Below the pieces are notes generated by a model. It was not told where the DNA came from and made no database searches. It saw only the letters and a list, made by a program, of their open reading frames with translations. A program made the translations under genes and the position numbers. From Escherichia marmotae (GTDB lineage Bacteria; Pseudomonadota; Gammaproteobacteria; Enterobacterales; Enterobacteriaceae), in assembly GCF_002900365.1 (NCBI RefSeq), contig NZ_CP025979.1:3410001-3474000 (forward strand): DNA of 64,000 bases, given 5' to 3'. Positions 1-8,979 of this stretch are shown piece after piece (position 1 is the first letter of the stretch; every line of letters begins with the position of its first letter).

Positions 1-3000
1 TAGAAGCCATGCTGGCACCTGGCGTGTAGGCCTGAGGCAGACCAGTCATCGCCATTGCAGAAGCGATACCACCGCTCAGCTTGCTTTCAGTTTTAGACAG
101 TTTGTGATCCATCTCAACCATGCGCTGATCGGTGTATTGCTTCGTTTCCTGCACGCTTTGCTTCAACTGTGCGTAGTTCACCGCATCGTTGTTTTCCACG
201 CCAGCGGAAACGTTGCTAATACGTGTTGTGCCGCCATTGCCGCCCCCGAGGGTAATGCTGCTGTAGTCAACAGAACCGTCAGATTTAGTGTCGTAGCGAA
301 CGCTGCCGGCTTCAGAAGATTTCAACTGCGCAACGTTAACGGCGTCGGTAGCATTTTTACCGGCGGCTACGTTGGTGATACGACGCTGATTAGTAGAAGA
401 ACCGACAGAGATCGTATTTTCTTCGTCTGCCACAGAGCCCGTACCCAGTGCAACGCTGTTGTCAGCGGCAGCAATAGAGCCGGAACCAATCGCGACGCTA
501 TCTGTACCCTGGGCATTGGCATCTGCGCCAGTGGTGTTGGCTTTGAAATATTTGGTACTACCGGTGGTTACGATATCACCAATACCATTTTCGATATTGG
601 TGACGCGGGTATCCAGATTTGTTACCTGAGTGTTGAGGTTGGTAATGCTCTGGGTATTTTGCTCCACACGTGCATCCGTGACTTTCAACTGCCCAACGTT
701 GACGGCATCGGTATCAGCCGAACCCGCCGCGACGTTAGTGATCTGACGCTGACCCTGTCCACTGCCAACAGAAAACTCACCCACAGAATTTTGTGGCGCG
801 TTCATGTTGTAAGCGGTGTAGTTGCTTTGAGCACCACGGGTAGTCTGAGAACCATTACCTATCGCAATGCTATCCGCATGATTTACGCGTGCATTACTAC
901 CGATAGCAATACCGTTGATTGCATCGGTCAGTACTAGCGTATTCAGACCTATGCCAATACCAGCGTCAGCATTAACGGCTGTTTTCGCCCCTATTGCCAG
1001 GGAGTCAGTTCCTACGGCCAGCGAATCTTCTGCTGTTGAATTGGCGTGGAAATATTTGGTTGGTGTGGTCGCTACAGCGCCAATAGCGTTCTGCAATTGA
1101 CGTACGGTAACGGCGTCATGTGCTTCTGAACCATCGGCAATGTTAATGATTTGACGATATTTACCATCGTCGCCAATCGACAAGGCACCCAGCAGTTCAC
1201 CATCCGTGGTGTCATAACCAATCACCACACCATTTTTCGTCACGCTGGTAGAACGAGAACTCTTCACAATGACACGGTCAGAAACGGAGTTGCTACCTAT
1301 TGCAATGCCGGTATCAATAGTGCTACTGCTGTCCTGGCCAATCGCGATGCTACTGGCACCGGAAGCAACGGAGTTATAACCGACAGCAGTAGATCCAATG
1401 CCTGTGGCGCTGGCATCGTGGAAGGTTAAACCGGTGTCATTTGTACGAATATAGTTAATACCTGTGCCATTTTCTTCTGTATAGGTATTGCTGGTATCGC
1501 CGGCAAAGTTGTTGATCATCATATTTGTGGCGTACAACTGAGAACCGTTGACTGCATCGTTGCTGTTAGCATCAACCAGACCGTCTGCCACGTTAGTAAT
1601 TACACTGGCAGTGCCGTTGTGGCTGGCGTTGAATGCGCCATTGTTACCTGCGGTTGCATCCCAGAGCAGGGCATCATCGAGAGTTGAGTCGATCGCGTCC
1701 AGAGCGTCGCCCACATTATCGTAATCGGCATTCGCAATTGTGTATGATGGCGCGCTGATGCTGCCATCTGTATTCACCGTAGAACCGCCTCCCAGAGCAT
1801 CAGCGACAGAGTTACTCATGGTGTAGAGTTGCGAGCCGTTTACGGCATCGCTGCTGGTTGCGTCAACCGCACCTGCCGCTACATTCGTGATTTGGCTGGC
1901 GCTGCCACTATGGCTGGCGCTAAATGCCCCGGTTTGACTGTCCCAAAGCAGGGCATCACCAAGTGAATTACCCATCGATGTATTAATCGCGTTCAGGGCA
2001 TCACCAACGTTACTGTAATCGGTTCCGTCAATATTATATGTTGGTCCGGTTAACGCACCGCTGGCATCAACTGCGGCATTGCCACCCAGGTACGTCGCGA
2101 CGGAACTGCTTAAGCTGTAGAGTTGAGAGCCGTTAATCGCGTCGGTACTGTTGGCATTGATGTCACCTATTGCAACGTTGGTGATTTTGTTGGTGGTGCT
2201 GGTGCCGTGTTTGGCACTGAACGCAGTACCATTCCACTGCAGGGCATCATCTTCCAGGCCTGTGATTGTGGTGTTGATATCCGCGACATCATCAGTCAGG
2301 TTGGTGATGTTGGTGGTGTTGGTGGCAACGTTATCGTTTGTCGTTTTCAGTTGCGCGCCGTTGACGGCATCGGTGCTGGTGTCTGACAGGTCACCGGCCA
2401 TGACGTTGGTGATTTTGTTGGTGGTGCTGGTGCCGTGTTTGGCACTGAACGCCGTACCATTCCACTGCAGGGAATCATCTTCCAGGCCCGTGATTGTGGT
2501 ATTGATATCCGCGACATCATTGGTCAGGTTGGTGATGTTGGTGATGTTGGTGGTGTTGGTGGCAACGTTATCGTTTGTCGTTTTCAGTTGCGCGCCGTTG
2601 ACGGCATCGGTGCTGGTGTCTGACAGGTCACCGGCCATGACGTTGGTGATTTTGCTGGTGGTGTTAGTGCCGTGTTTGGCACTGAACGCCGTGCCATTCC
2701 ACTGCAGGGCATCATCTTCCAGGCCTGTGATTGTGGTGTTGATATCCGCGACATCATTGGTCAGGTTGGTGATGTTGGTGGTGTTGGTGGCAACGTTATC
2801 GTTTGTCGTTTTCAGTTGCGCGCCGTTGACGGCATCGGTGCTGGTGTCTGACAGGTCACCGGCCATGACGTTGGTGATTTTGCTGGTGGTGTTAGTGCCG
2901 AGTTTGGCGCTGAACGCAGTACCATTCCACTGCAGGGCATCATCTTCCAGGCCCGTGATTGTGGTGTTGATATCCGCGACATCATCAGTCAGGTTGGTGA

Positions 3001-4885
3001 TGTTGGTGGCAACGTTATCGTTTGTCGTTTTCAGTTGCGCGCCGTTGACGGCATCGGTGCTGGTGTCTGACAGGTCACCGGCCATGACGTTGGTGATTTT
3101 GCTGGTGGTGTTAGTGCCGTGTTTGGCGCTGAATGCCGTACCATTCCACTGCAGGGCATCATCTTCCAGGCCTGTGATTGTGGTGTTGATATCCGCGACA
3201 TCATCAGTCAGGTTGGTGATGTTGGTGGTGTTGGTGGCAACGTTATCGTTTGTCGTTTTCAGTTGCGCGCCGTTGACGGCATCGGTACTGGTGTCTGACA
3301 GGCTACCGGCCATGACGTTGGTGATTTTGCTGGTGGTGTTAGTGCCGTGTTTGGCGCTGAACGCAGTACCATTCCACTGCAGTGCATCATCTTCCAGGCC
3401 TGTGATTGTGGTGTTGATATCCGCGACATCATTGGTCAGGTTGGTGATGTTGGTGGTGTTGGTGGTCACATTATCGTTGGTGGCTTTCAGTTGTGAACCG
3501 TTAATCGCATCTTTACTGGTGTCTGAAATCGTGCCATTCGCAATATCGGTGATTACGCTGGTAGTTGAGTTACCATGAGCAGCGCTGTATTGGCTTTTAG
3601 CTTGGTTCCATTGCAGGGTGTTTTCATCAAGTACAGTAAGCGCGTCGCCAACGTTATTTTTGTTACCATTTTTTAAATTGTAGGCGGGAGCTTTAACTGT
3701 ACCGTCGTCAACATTTACCGATGCGCCTCCACCAAGTCTTTTAGCTACCGAATCGCTGATCGCATAAAGCTGTGAACCATTAATGGCATCGTGACTGTCA
3801 GATTTGATCGTGCCATTTTTCACATTTACGATCTTGCGTTTTAATGAGTCATTGCCGACAGAAACACTATCGTCCAGATCTGCAATCGAACCAGCCCCCA
3901 GCGCGACGGCGTTAATTCCGTTGACACTGGTATTACTACCAAGTGCAATACTATTATCGCCAGTTACAACACTGGCATTACCTAAGGCAATAGAGCTTAA
4001 GCCGCTCGACTGGCTACCATTACCCAGAACGATAGCATCAGTGCCATTAGTTTTGCTGCCTTGACCTATGGTGATTGTGCTATCAGCCAGAGACTGGCTG
4101 CCGTTACCCAGTGCTATAGAATTAGCATTGTTGGCAAGGCTTCCGGGGCCCATCGCGATGCTATTCTCCCCTTTTGCATGCGCTTTATTACCAATAGCGG
4201 TAGCATTTTCAGCGGCTTCGCTCTCAGCACCCATAGCAATCGCGTTTGCTGCGCTGGTGAGTGCTTTTCTGCCTAATGCGAGGCTGTCATTTCCGGTGGC
4301 TTTAGTCTCCATACCTATTGCAAGGCTATATAATCCATTTGCATTAGATTTGTAGCCAACCGCAGTAGCGTAGTCATTTATTGCGGACGAGTCTCTTCCC
4401 ACTACAATGGAAGCTTGACCAGTTGATGTAGTTCCCCCGCCGAGAGCCAAAGAAAATTGGCCAGTGGCTGTTGCAGAGTTACCCATTGCTGTCGATCTGT
4501 CGCCTGATGCATTCGTGTCTAGTCCCAAAGCCAGAGCCCAATTCCCTGCAGAACTGTTATAGCCGATAGCTGTTGCTCCTGAAGCTAGCGCATTAGCCTT
4601 AGGACCAATTGCAATAGAAGATGTTTTATATGCATCTGTTGATGCTTGAGAACCTTCACCAATTGCAATCCAAATATCACCTATCGAGGTAGATAATGTA
4701 TCAACACCTTTACCCGCCTGATTTCCTGCGCTGGTCTCAAACGACGACAACAACCCACCAACAACCAATGCAGAAACTAACAGCTTACTGCGCCCGGATT
4801 TCTTACCACGGCTTTTAGCCGTTTCGCTGGCGACAGTGTAGCTCCCCGTTGCAGGGTTCCAGATAACTTTAAAGATTTTGTTCAT
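1..4885 (-). CDS. upaG: Trimeric autotransporter adhesin, UpaG/EhaG/SadA type (C-terminal end cut by window edge)
   Basis: Outer-membrane adhesin of the type Vc secretion family; UpaG, EhaG and SadA mediate autoaggregation, biofilm and binding to host matrix. The frame opens at 4885 (MNKIFKVIWNPATGSYTVAS) with an ESPR-type extended signal region and a hydrophobic stretch ending near SSFETSA, and stays open for 1628 codons to the edge. The head is rich in YadA-type repeats (SxAIG/SIALG) at residues ~60-350. Next come neck motifs of the form DAxNGSQL, a stalk with about six copies of a 76-residue repeat, further heads, and the start of the YadA anchor (KLSGGIASAMAMTGLPQAY) at the window edge. 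Roughly 50 residues of the barrel should lie outside. It starts 43 bp after the SadB-like gene, so the two are probably co-transcribed. The adhesin reading frame itself is unbroken in the window. Confidence 0.93.
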   Translation of the reverse strand, partial: MNKIFKVIWNPATGSYTVASETAKSRGKKSGRSKLLVSALVVGGLLSSFETSAGNQAGKGVDTLSTSIGDIWIAIGEGSQASTDAYKTSSIAIGPKANALASGATAIGYNSSAGNWALALGLDTNASGDRSTAMGNSATATGQFSLALGGGTTSTGQASIVVGRDSSAINDYATAVGYKSNANGLYSLAIGMETKATGNDSLALGRKALTSAANAIAMGAESEAAENATAIGNKAHAKGENSIAMGPGSLANNANSIALGNGSQSLADSTITIGQGSKTNGTDAIVLGNGSQSSGLSSIALGNASVVTGDNSIALGSNTSVNGINAVALGAGSIADLDDSVSVGNDSLKRKIVNVKNGTIKSDSHDAINGSQLYAISDSVAKRLGGGASVNVDDGTVKAPAYNLKNGNKNNVGDALTVLDENTLQWNQAKSQYSAAHGNSTTSVITDIANGTISDTSKDAINGSQLKATNDNVTTNTTNITNLTNDVADINTTITGLEDDALQWNGTAFSAKHGTNTTSKITNVMAGSLSDTSTDAVNGAQLKTTNDNVATNTTNITNLTDDVADINTTITGLEDDALQWNGTAFSAKHGTNTTSKITNVMAGDLSDTSTDAVNGAQLKTTNDNVATNITNLTDDVADINTTITGLEDDALQWNGTAFSAKLGTNTTSKITNVMAGDLSDTSTDAVNGAQLKTTNDNVATNTTNITNLTNDVADINTTITGLEDDALQWNGTAFSAKHGTNTTSKITNVMAGDLSDTSTDAVNGAQLKTTNDNVATNTTNITNITNLTNDVADINTTITGLEDDSLQWNGTAFSAKHGTSTTNKITNVMAGDLSDTSTDAVNGAQLKTTNDNVATNTTNITNLTDDVADINTTITGLEDDALQWNGTAFSAKHGTSTTNKITNVAIGDINANSTDAINGSQLYSLSSSVATYLGGNAAVDASGALTGPTYNIDGTDYSNVGDALNAINTSMGNSLGDALLWDSQTGAFSASHSGSASQITNVAAGAVDATSSDAVNGSQLYTMSNSVADALGGGSTVNTDGSISAPSYTIANADYDNVGDALDAIDSTLDDALLWDATAGNNGAFNASHNGTASVITNVADGLVDANSNDAVNGSQLYATNMMINNFAGDTSNTYTEENGTGINYIRTNDTGLTFHDASATGIGSTAVGYNSVASGASSIAIGQDSSSTIDTGIAIGSNSVSDRVIVKSSRSTSVTKNGVVIGYDTTDGELLGALSIGDDGKYRQIINIADGSEAHDAVTVRQLQNAIGAVATTPTKYFHANSTAEDSLAVGTDSLAIGAKTAVNADAGIGIGLNTLVLTDAINGIAIGSNARVNHADSIAIGNGSQTTRGAQSNYTAYNMNAPQNSVGEFSVGSGQGQRQITNVAAGSADTDAVNVGQLKVTDARVEQNTQSITNLNTQVTNLDTRVTNIENGIGDIVTTGSTKYFKANTTGADANAQGTDSVAIGSGSIAAADNSVALGTGSVADEENTISVGSSTNQRRITNVAAGKNATDAVNVAQLKSSEAGSVRYDTKSDGSVDYSSITLGGGNGGTTRISNVSAGVENNDAVNYAQLKQSVQETKQYTDQRMVEMDHKLSKTESKLSGGIASAMAMTGLPQAYTPGASMAS
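2159..3490 (-). repeat. Tandem 228-bp coding repeats in the adhesin stalk
   Basis: The same attccactgcag landmark recurs at 2231, 2459, 2696, 2924, 3143 and 3371. The spacings are 228, 237, 228, 219 and 228 bp, i.e. a 76-codon unit that changes only by steps of 9 bp. The 9-bp differences lie in the Asn/Thr-rich segment (NTTNITNLT). Each unit carries DALQWNGTAFSAKHG and a neck motif DAVNGAQL. The near-identity of copies suggests recent unequal exchange or replication slippage. Confidence 0.9.
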
Positions 4886-4928
4886 TATTGATGCTCTCTA
4901 TTCCTTGATATAAGCGCAGAAGCCGCAT

Positions 4929-5611
4929 TTATTTTTTGCTTTTTCGTTGCCGAGTTTCAGCAGGTTGAATGATGCCGAACTGAAGATTGGTCATATTGAT
5001 GGACAACTTCAGATACTTCAGGTTATTAGGCGAAACGCCTTTTAATGTCAGATTAATGTCTTGCCATTGACCAGGTATTAATTGAAGAGTGGAATTCATA
5101 GTGGTGTTGAAAAGTAATTGCTGCCATTTCGCCAGGGCTTTGGCATCAGTGGGTTTTTCATTACCCCATGTAGCATGGAAGCCAATATTTGATACGGGAA
5201 TGCTTAACAGGTTAACCAGCGAAATCCGAATAACGCTGCCATTCTCTACGGCATCAATAGATAGTATGCGTCCTGCTAAACCGACTGAGCCGTTATTTAA
5301 AATGAAGTATTGTGTTTGTGCTGGGTTAAATTCAGTGAAGACAAATTCGTCCTGTTTGTTTTTGACAGCCTTTACGATGCTGGCAAGTGTTTTGTGCTGT
5401 TTGTGATGTTATTCTGTTGTTTTTCAAATAGTTCTATTTTGTGGTTGTATTGCTCTTGTTGTTTCTCAAGCGCCTCTATTTTACTTTTTTGCAACTCTTG
5501 CTGTTTGGTTAAATCATCGATCAGGTTCGCTTTCGCAATATAATCACAGCCTGTTAATGTACAGAATGACAATATTGTTAACACGTTTAAAAGTGTTTTT
5601 TTTATGTTCAT
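4929..5611 (-). pseudogene. SadB-like inner-membrane lipoprotein (DUF3251 type), frameshifted
   Basis: SadB-type lipoproteins are encoded next to SadA/UpaG-type adhesins and help them through the periplasm. The start at 5611 gives a lipoprotein signal with lipobox LTGC and Asp right after the Cys, the inner-membrane retention signal, then a coiled-coil segment (KQQELQKSKIEALEKQQ). The frame stops at 5372 after 79 residues. In the -1 frame the protein goes on without interruption as VKAVKNKQDEFVFTEF to a stop at 4929, with a beta-rich C-terminal domain. One extra A in the four-A run at about 5394-5397 would restore a 227-residue protein reading NSTKTLASIVKAVKNK, about the size expected for SadB. 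So the gene either carries a one-base deletion or there is a homopolymer sequencing error. It lies 43 bp upstream of the adhesin start. Confidence 0.82.
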
Positions 5612-6154
5612 AGGATGAATTCCTTTTCATAACCCCAATATGTTGATAATTACACCGCAAACATTTTTCTGATGAATGCTTGCGGTGTATGTATTCGCAA
5701 TAAAAATTTATGGAAGAGTTTTGAAATAATTGGTATTGCGAACATGTCATTAAATGACGAATGATTTCATTTTGTAGCGAACGATATTGATCGCACGGAT
5801 TTTAATGAGCGATATTAATCAATGTCAAATGTTCAAGATTTTAGGCTGACGGGAATAGGGAAGTTTTGTATTCATATAAATGATGTTTTGTGATGAGGTT
5901 TGCTATGCTGATGGAAAAATATAAATAATTACGCGTCATTATACGGCGATTTATTACTATGATTTATATATCGCACGTTATTGCGCAACGCATTTTCAGA
6001 TTTTAGCCTGCAAAAATCACTCAAACTAGTGGGGAAACTGAAACATTTTATGTTAAGAAAGACATCTCATTTGATGAGAGGTACATGCTCCTGCATGTGC
6101 CAGCAGGAGCGAGTAAATCGTGAGAGGCTGTGATTACAGCGACCAGAAAGGAAC
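5612..6154. other. AT-rich intergenic region upstream of the adhesin operon
   Basis: No credible gene; the short open frames here lack start signals. It must hold the promoter of the SadB-like/adhesin operon. A near-direct repeat cgatattgatc (5782-5792) and cgatattaatc (5810-5820) is spaced 28 bp apart, a possible regulator site. The strong AT bias is typical of H-NS-controlled adhesin promoters (inference). Confidence 0.5.
6066..6110 (-). terminator. Paired hairpins downstream of yibL
   Basis: GCTCCTGC (6087-6094) pairs with GCAGGAGC (6103-6110) over an 8-nt loop. Read on the minus strand, a second 6-bp hairpin (tctcat/atgaga, 6065-6079) follows and then a T-rich tail, so together they may end yibL transcription. 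Weak as a Rho-independent terminator. Confidence 0.4.
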
Positions 6155-6517
6155 TTAAAACGCGGTCTTTGAGAACCCTGTCATCTCTTGCAGGCCCATT
6201 TCACGGCCCAGCTCGGTCATTGGGTGCACCACCACCAGCCCACGAACACTCTTCTTCAGTTTGCCCATGTCCGCTTGCTCTTTTTTAGTAATCGCACGCT
6301 GGAAAGGCATTTTCATCAGCTTTTGTGCTTCTTTGCTGAGTTTTTGGCTGTGAACGTCACGCAGACGAGCAATTTCAGCTTCCAGCGTGGCTTTCTCTTT
6401 TTCCAGTTCGGCATATTTGTCTGCGGCTTCAACTAGCGACAGGTCGGCCTGTTGGTGACGGATGGCGTCCAGGCGATCGCTAAGACGTTTAATTTCGTTT
6501 TTTTCGACTTCTTTCAT
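6155..6517 (-). CDS. yibL: YibL, ribosome-associated protein of unknown role
   Basis: A 120-residue protein matching E. coli YibL (DUF2810) over its whole length. It is charged and largely helical, with a predicted coiled coil at residues 1-55 (KNEIKRLSDRLDAIRH, EKEKATLEAEIARLRD) and a basic C-terminal half. The K-12 protein has been found associated with ribosomes; its function is not known. It is a single-gene unit, divergent from yibT, with 264 bp between them. Confidence 0.93.
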   Translation of the reverse strand: MKEVEKNEIKRLSDRLDAIRHQQADLSLVEAADKYAELEKEKATLEAEIARLRDVHSQKLSKEAQKLMKMPFQRAITKKEQADMGKLKKSVRGLVVVHPMTELGREMGLQEMTGFSKTAF

Positions 6518-6781
6518 GTGATGGCTTCTGATAAAGATAAATTTATAGTCCTAGTATGCGTGACGGGGTGCTTTGTTCACAACCGATGGTATTGTAATAG
6601 TTTTGCTGGGTAACCAATTTTGCGTTCAGAAAAGAATGTAATTTATTGATTAATAAAAAGTAATAAGCAAGCAAGGACAAACGTTGTAGATTTCGCACGT
6701 TTTCCTTAATGCCATTTTTACCGGGATCTAAACTAAAATTGGCGGCCGCGCATTCCCGGCGCGGGGTAATTCGGAGATATT

Positions 6782-6997
6782 ATGATGGGCAAAATAGGTG
6801 AAAACGTTCCGCTTTTTATCGATAAAGCCGTAGATTTCATGGCATCTAGCCAGGCGTTCCGGGAGTATCTGAATAAACTTCCCCCTCGTAACGCGATCCC
6901 GTCCGATATACCTGAGGAAAGCGTGCCGTTATATCTCCAACGCCTGGAATATTATCGTCGGCTTTATCGACCGAAGCAGGTAGAGGGGCAGCAGTAA
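6782..6997 (+). CDS. yibT: YibT, small conserved enterobacterial protein
   Basis: 71 residues, recognisable as YibT by MMGKIGENVPLFIDKAVDFM and LQRLEYYRRLYRP. The middle (residues 33-45) and the extreme C-terminus differ clearly from the K-12 protein, one sign that this is not a close K-12 relative. No membrane segment or known motif; function unknown in the family. A cggaga Shine-Dalgarno precedes the start. It converges with mtlR, with stop codons 11 bp apart. Confidence 0.9.
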   Translation: MMGKIGENVPLFIDKAVDFMASSQAFREYLNKLPPRNAIPSDIPEESVPLYLQRLEYYRRLYRPKQVEGQQ

Positions 6998-7008
6998 GCG
7001 AGCATTGC

Positions 7009-7596
7009 TTACTTTTGAAAGGCTTTTTTTAAGCTGATTTTGGAAATCAGCTCTGTCAGTGAAAGGACCATTGTTGATCGCACAGCTTGTTGATAGCGTT
7101 GAACTTGCATCGCGTACAAACTGGAGTCTGCTGGTTCAAACTGTGGCGGCGGTGGTAGCGCCGCCACGCAATGCAGTTCGCCAAATGGCCCAAGAATTTC
7201 ATCATCGGTAAACGCGTACTCGTTGCCGTCGTGGTTCAGCTCTTCCCGCAGTGCCATCAACAGTTCCGCATCTTCGTATTCATGGCGACTGATTACGCCA
7301 AGCCCATAAATCAGCTTTAAGCGCACGGACAGATCGCCCAGCGGGCCATTGCCGTCGAGTAACGGTTCTACAGCATACTTCACCGCGTAATCGTCTTTGC
7401 GGAATACCTGAAGCACCAGAAGATTCACCGCCTCGGTCAGGAGATCGACGGCGGTAATCAGAAAGCTTCGCACGGTTTTGCCAGCATTCAGACGCTCAAG
7501 CACACGGTTTTCAAAGGCCTGGGTTTGTTCCATTGTTGCCTGCATATCTGACAATCTGTTATTCGGGCGCAGGGACCCCTGCGCCTGGTCCACCAT
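7009..7596 (-). CDS. mtlR: MtlR, mannitol operon repressor
   Basis: 195 residues, the same length and nearly the same sequence as E. coli MtlR, which represses the mannitol operon. The family has an all-helical fold with no classical DNA-binding motif, so its repression may be indirect. It is the last gene of mtlA-mtlD-mtlR; the start (ATG at 7596) abuts the mtlD stop, which points to translational coupling. Confidence 0.95.
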   Translation of the reverse strand: MVDQAQGSLRPNNRLSDMQATMEQTQAFENRVLERLNAGKTVRSFLITAVDLLTEAVNLLVLQVFRKDDYAVKYAVEPLLDGNGPLGDLSVRLKLIYGLGVISRHEYEDAELLMALREELNHDGNEYAFTDDEILGPFGELHCVAALPPPPQFEPADSSLYAMQVQRYQQAVRSTMVLSLTELISKISLKKAFQK

Positions 7597-8744
7597 TATT
7601 GCATTGCGTTATAAGCGGTTACCGCTTCTGTGACAACCTCGCTGTTGGCATCAAGCCCGGAAATCTGTGCCAGCGCAGCCTGCGGCCCTTTGTCGGCAAT
7701 CAGCGCAGCCAGTTCCTGAGCCTGTGGATCTTCTTCACTGCGGAAGTGCATGGCGGCAGCAATACCCTGAATCAGGTTTTTGTGCGGTAAACCGTACTCC
7801 AGCGTACCCAGCAGCGGTTTTACCAGACGATCTCCGGCGCTCAGTTTACGCAGCGGCTGACGGCCTACACGCTCCACATCATCTTTCAGATACGGGTTTT
7901 CAAAACGGCCGAGGATTTTCTGGATATACGCAGCATGTTTATCAGCATCAAAACTGTAGCGCTTGATTAGCACCGCGCCGCTTTCTTCCATCGCACCTTT
8001 TACCACCGCACGGATTTTCTCATCGAGAATTGCGTCACGAATGGTCTGATGACCCGCCAGTTTTCCGAGGTACGCGGTTATAGCATGGCCCGTATTCAGG
8101 GTGAAGAGTTTACGCTCAACAAATGCCATCAGGTTGTCGGTTAGCTCCATACCTGGGATGTTTGGCAGCGCGCCTTTGAATTGAGTTTTATCGACAATCC
8201 ATTCGCTGAAGGTTTCTACCGTCACTTCCAGCGGATCGTTGGTTGCAGAAGCAGAAGGTGGCACGATGCGGTCAACGGCGGAATCGACAAAGCCAACGTG
8301 TTCTTCAACCCACGCTTTTGCTTCTTCCGGCAGGGCATTCATTACATGGCCTTTCAACTGAGTGGTGCCGCGAACCATGTTTTCACACGCGATGATGTTC
8401 AGTGGGGATGCATTACCTTGTTCTTTGCGTTTCACCAGCCCTTTAGCAATCGCCGGAGCAATTCGTTCCAGCACGACCGGACCAACGGCGGTAGTGACTA
8501 AATCGACCTGAGCGATTAAATCCACCACGTCATCACCAATACTGCTGACGGCATCAACGCCGGAAACGGTATCGACCTGCTCGGTTTCACCGACCACATG
8601 AACCTGGTAGCTATGACGGGCATTCAGGGCATCAAGTACCACCTGATTGACATCGGCAAATGTCAGTTGAATACCCGCATCAGCCAGCAGTTTACCGATA
8701 AAGCCACGACCGATGTTACCTGCGCCAAAATGTAATGCTTTCAT
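7596..8744 (-). CDS. mtlD: Mannitol-1-phosphate 5-dehydrogenase
   Basis: Oxidises mannitol-1-phosphate to fructose-6-phosphate with NAD+, in the cytoplasm. The start at 8744 (MKALHFGAGNIGRGFIG) places the Rossmann nucleotide-binding motif GAGNIGRG at the N-terminus and gives 382 residues, the family length. The frame is open further upstream to 9059, but that stretch is repeat DNA and the end of mtlA. It is separated from mtlA by 235 bp of REP and other palindromic repeats. Confidence 0.97.
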   Translation of the reverse strand: MKALHFGAGNIGRGFIGKLLADAGIQLTFADVNQVVLDALNARHSYQVHVVGETEQVDTVSGVDAVSSIGDDVVDLIAQVDLVTTAVGPVVLERIAPAIAKGLVKRKEQGNASPLNIIACENMVRGTTQLKGHVMNALPEEAKAWVEEHVGFVDSAVDRIVPPSASATNDPLEVTVETFSEWIVDKTQFKGALPNIPGMELTDNLMAFVERKLFTLNTGHAITAYLGKLAGHQTIRDAILDEKIRAVVKGAMEESGAVLIKRYSFDADKHAAYIQKILGRFENPYLKDDVERVGRQPLRKLSAGDRLVKPLLGTLEYGLPHKNLIQGIAAAMHFRSEEDPQAQELAALIADKGPQAALAQISGLDANSEVVTEAVTAYNAMQ

Positions 8745-8979
8745 AGTATTAACCTTCATCAATGTTTTTATCCGAGAGGGCTGGGGTGAGGCATTTCCCT
8801 CACCCAAACCCTCTCCATGAGGAGAGGGGCCGAGATATTGCCGGATGCGGCGTAAACGCTTTATCCGGCCTACAAGAACGAGTAAATTCAATAAATTGCA
8901 CTTTGTTTTGTAGGCCTGATAAGCGTAGCGCATCAGGCAATTAGCCACACCTTCTCCATGTGGAGAGGGTGGGAATGGG
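8745..8979. repeat. BIME (two REPs) and boxC-like palindromes between mtlA and mtlD
   Basis: Two REP units in opposite orientation: 8839-8872 (gccggatgcggcgtaaacgc...) and 8910-8939 (taggcctgataagcg...). They are flanked by related palindromes ctctccatgaggagagg (about 8812-8828) and cttctccatgtggagaggg (about 8951-8969), which resemble boxC-type repeats. As this gap lies inside one transcription unit, the hairpins can protect upstream mtlA mRNA from 3' decay. Confidence 0.85.

Noticed and set aside
2231..3382. Regularly spaced repeats that could suggest a CRISPR array
   Set aside because: The repeats are contiguous 228-bp coding units in frame with the adhesin; there are no unique spacers and no cas genes.
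2151..3578. A 475-codon plus-strand open frame across the adhesin repeats
   Set aside because: It is the antisense of the 76-residue stalk repeats; its Val/Leu-rich repeat protein arises from the complementary codons, and the minus-strand adhesin frame is continuous through it.
5372..5420. Programmed -1 frameshifting in the SadB-like gene
   Set aside because: The site reads aca aaa cac with only four A and has no clear slippery heptamer or downstream pseudoknot; a plain one-base deletion or sequencing error is simpler.
5544..5750. A 68-codon minus-strand frame upstream of the SadB-like gene
   Set aside because: It overlaps the lipoprotein start in another frame, has no ribosome site and no protein-like features.
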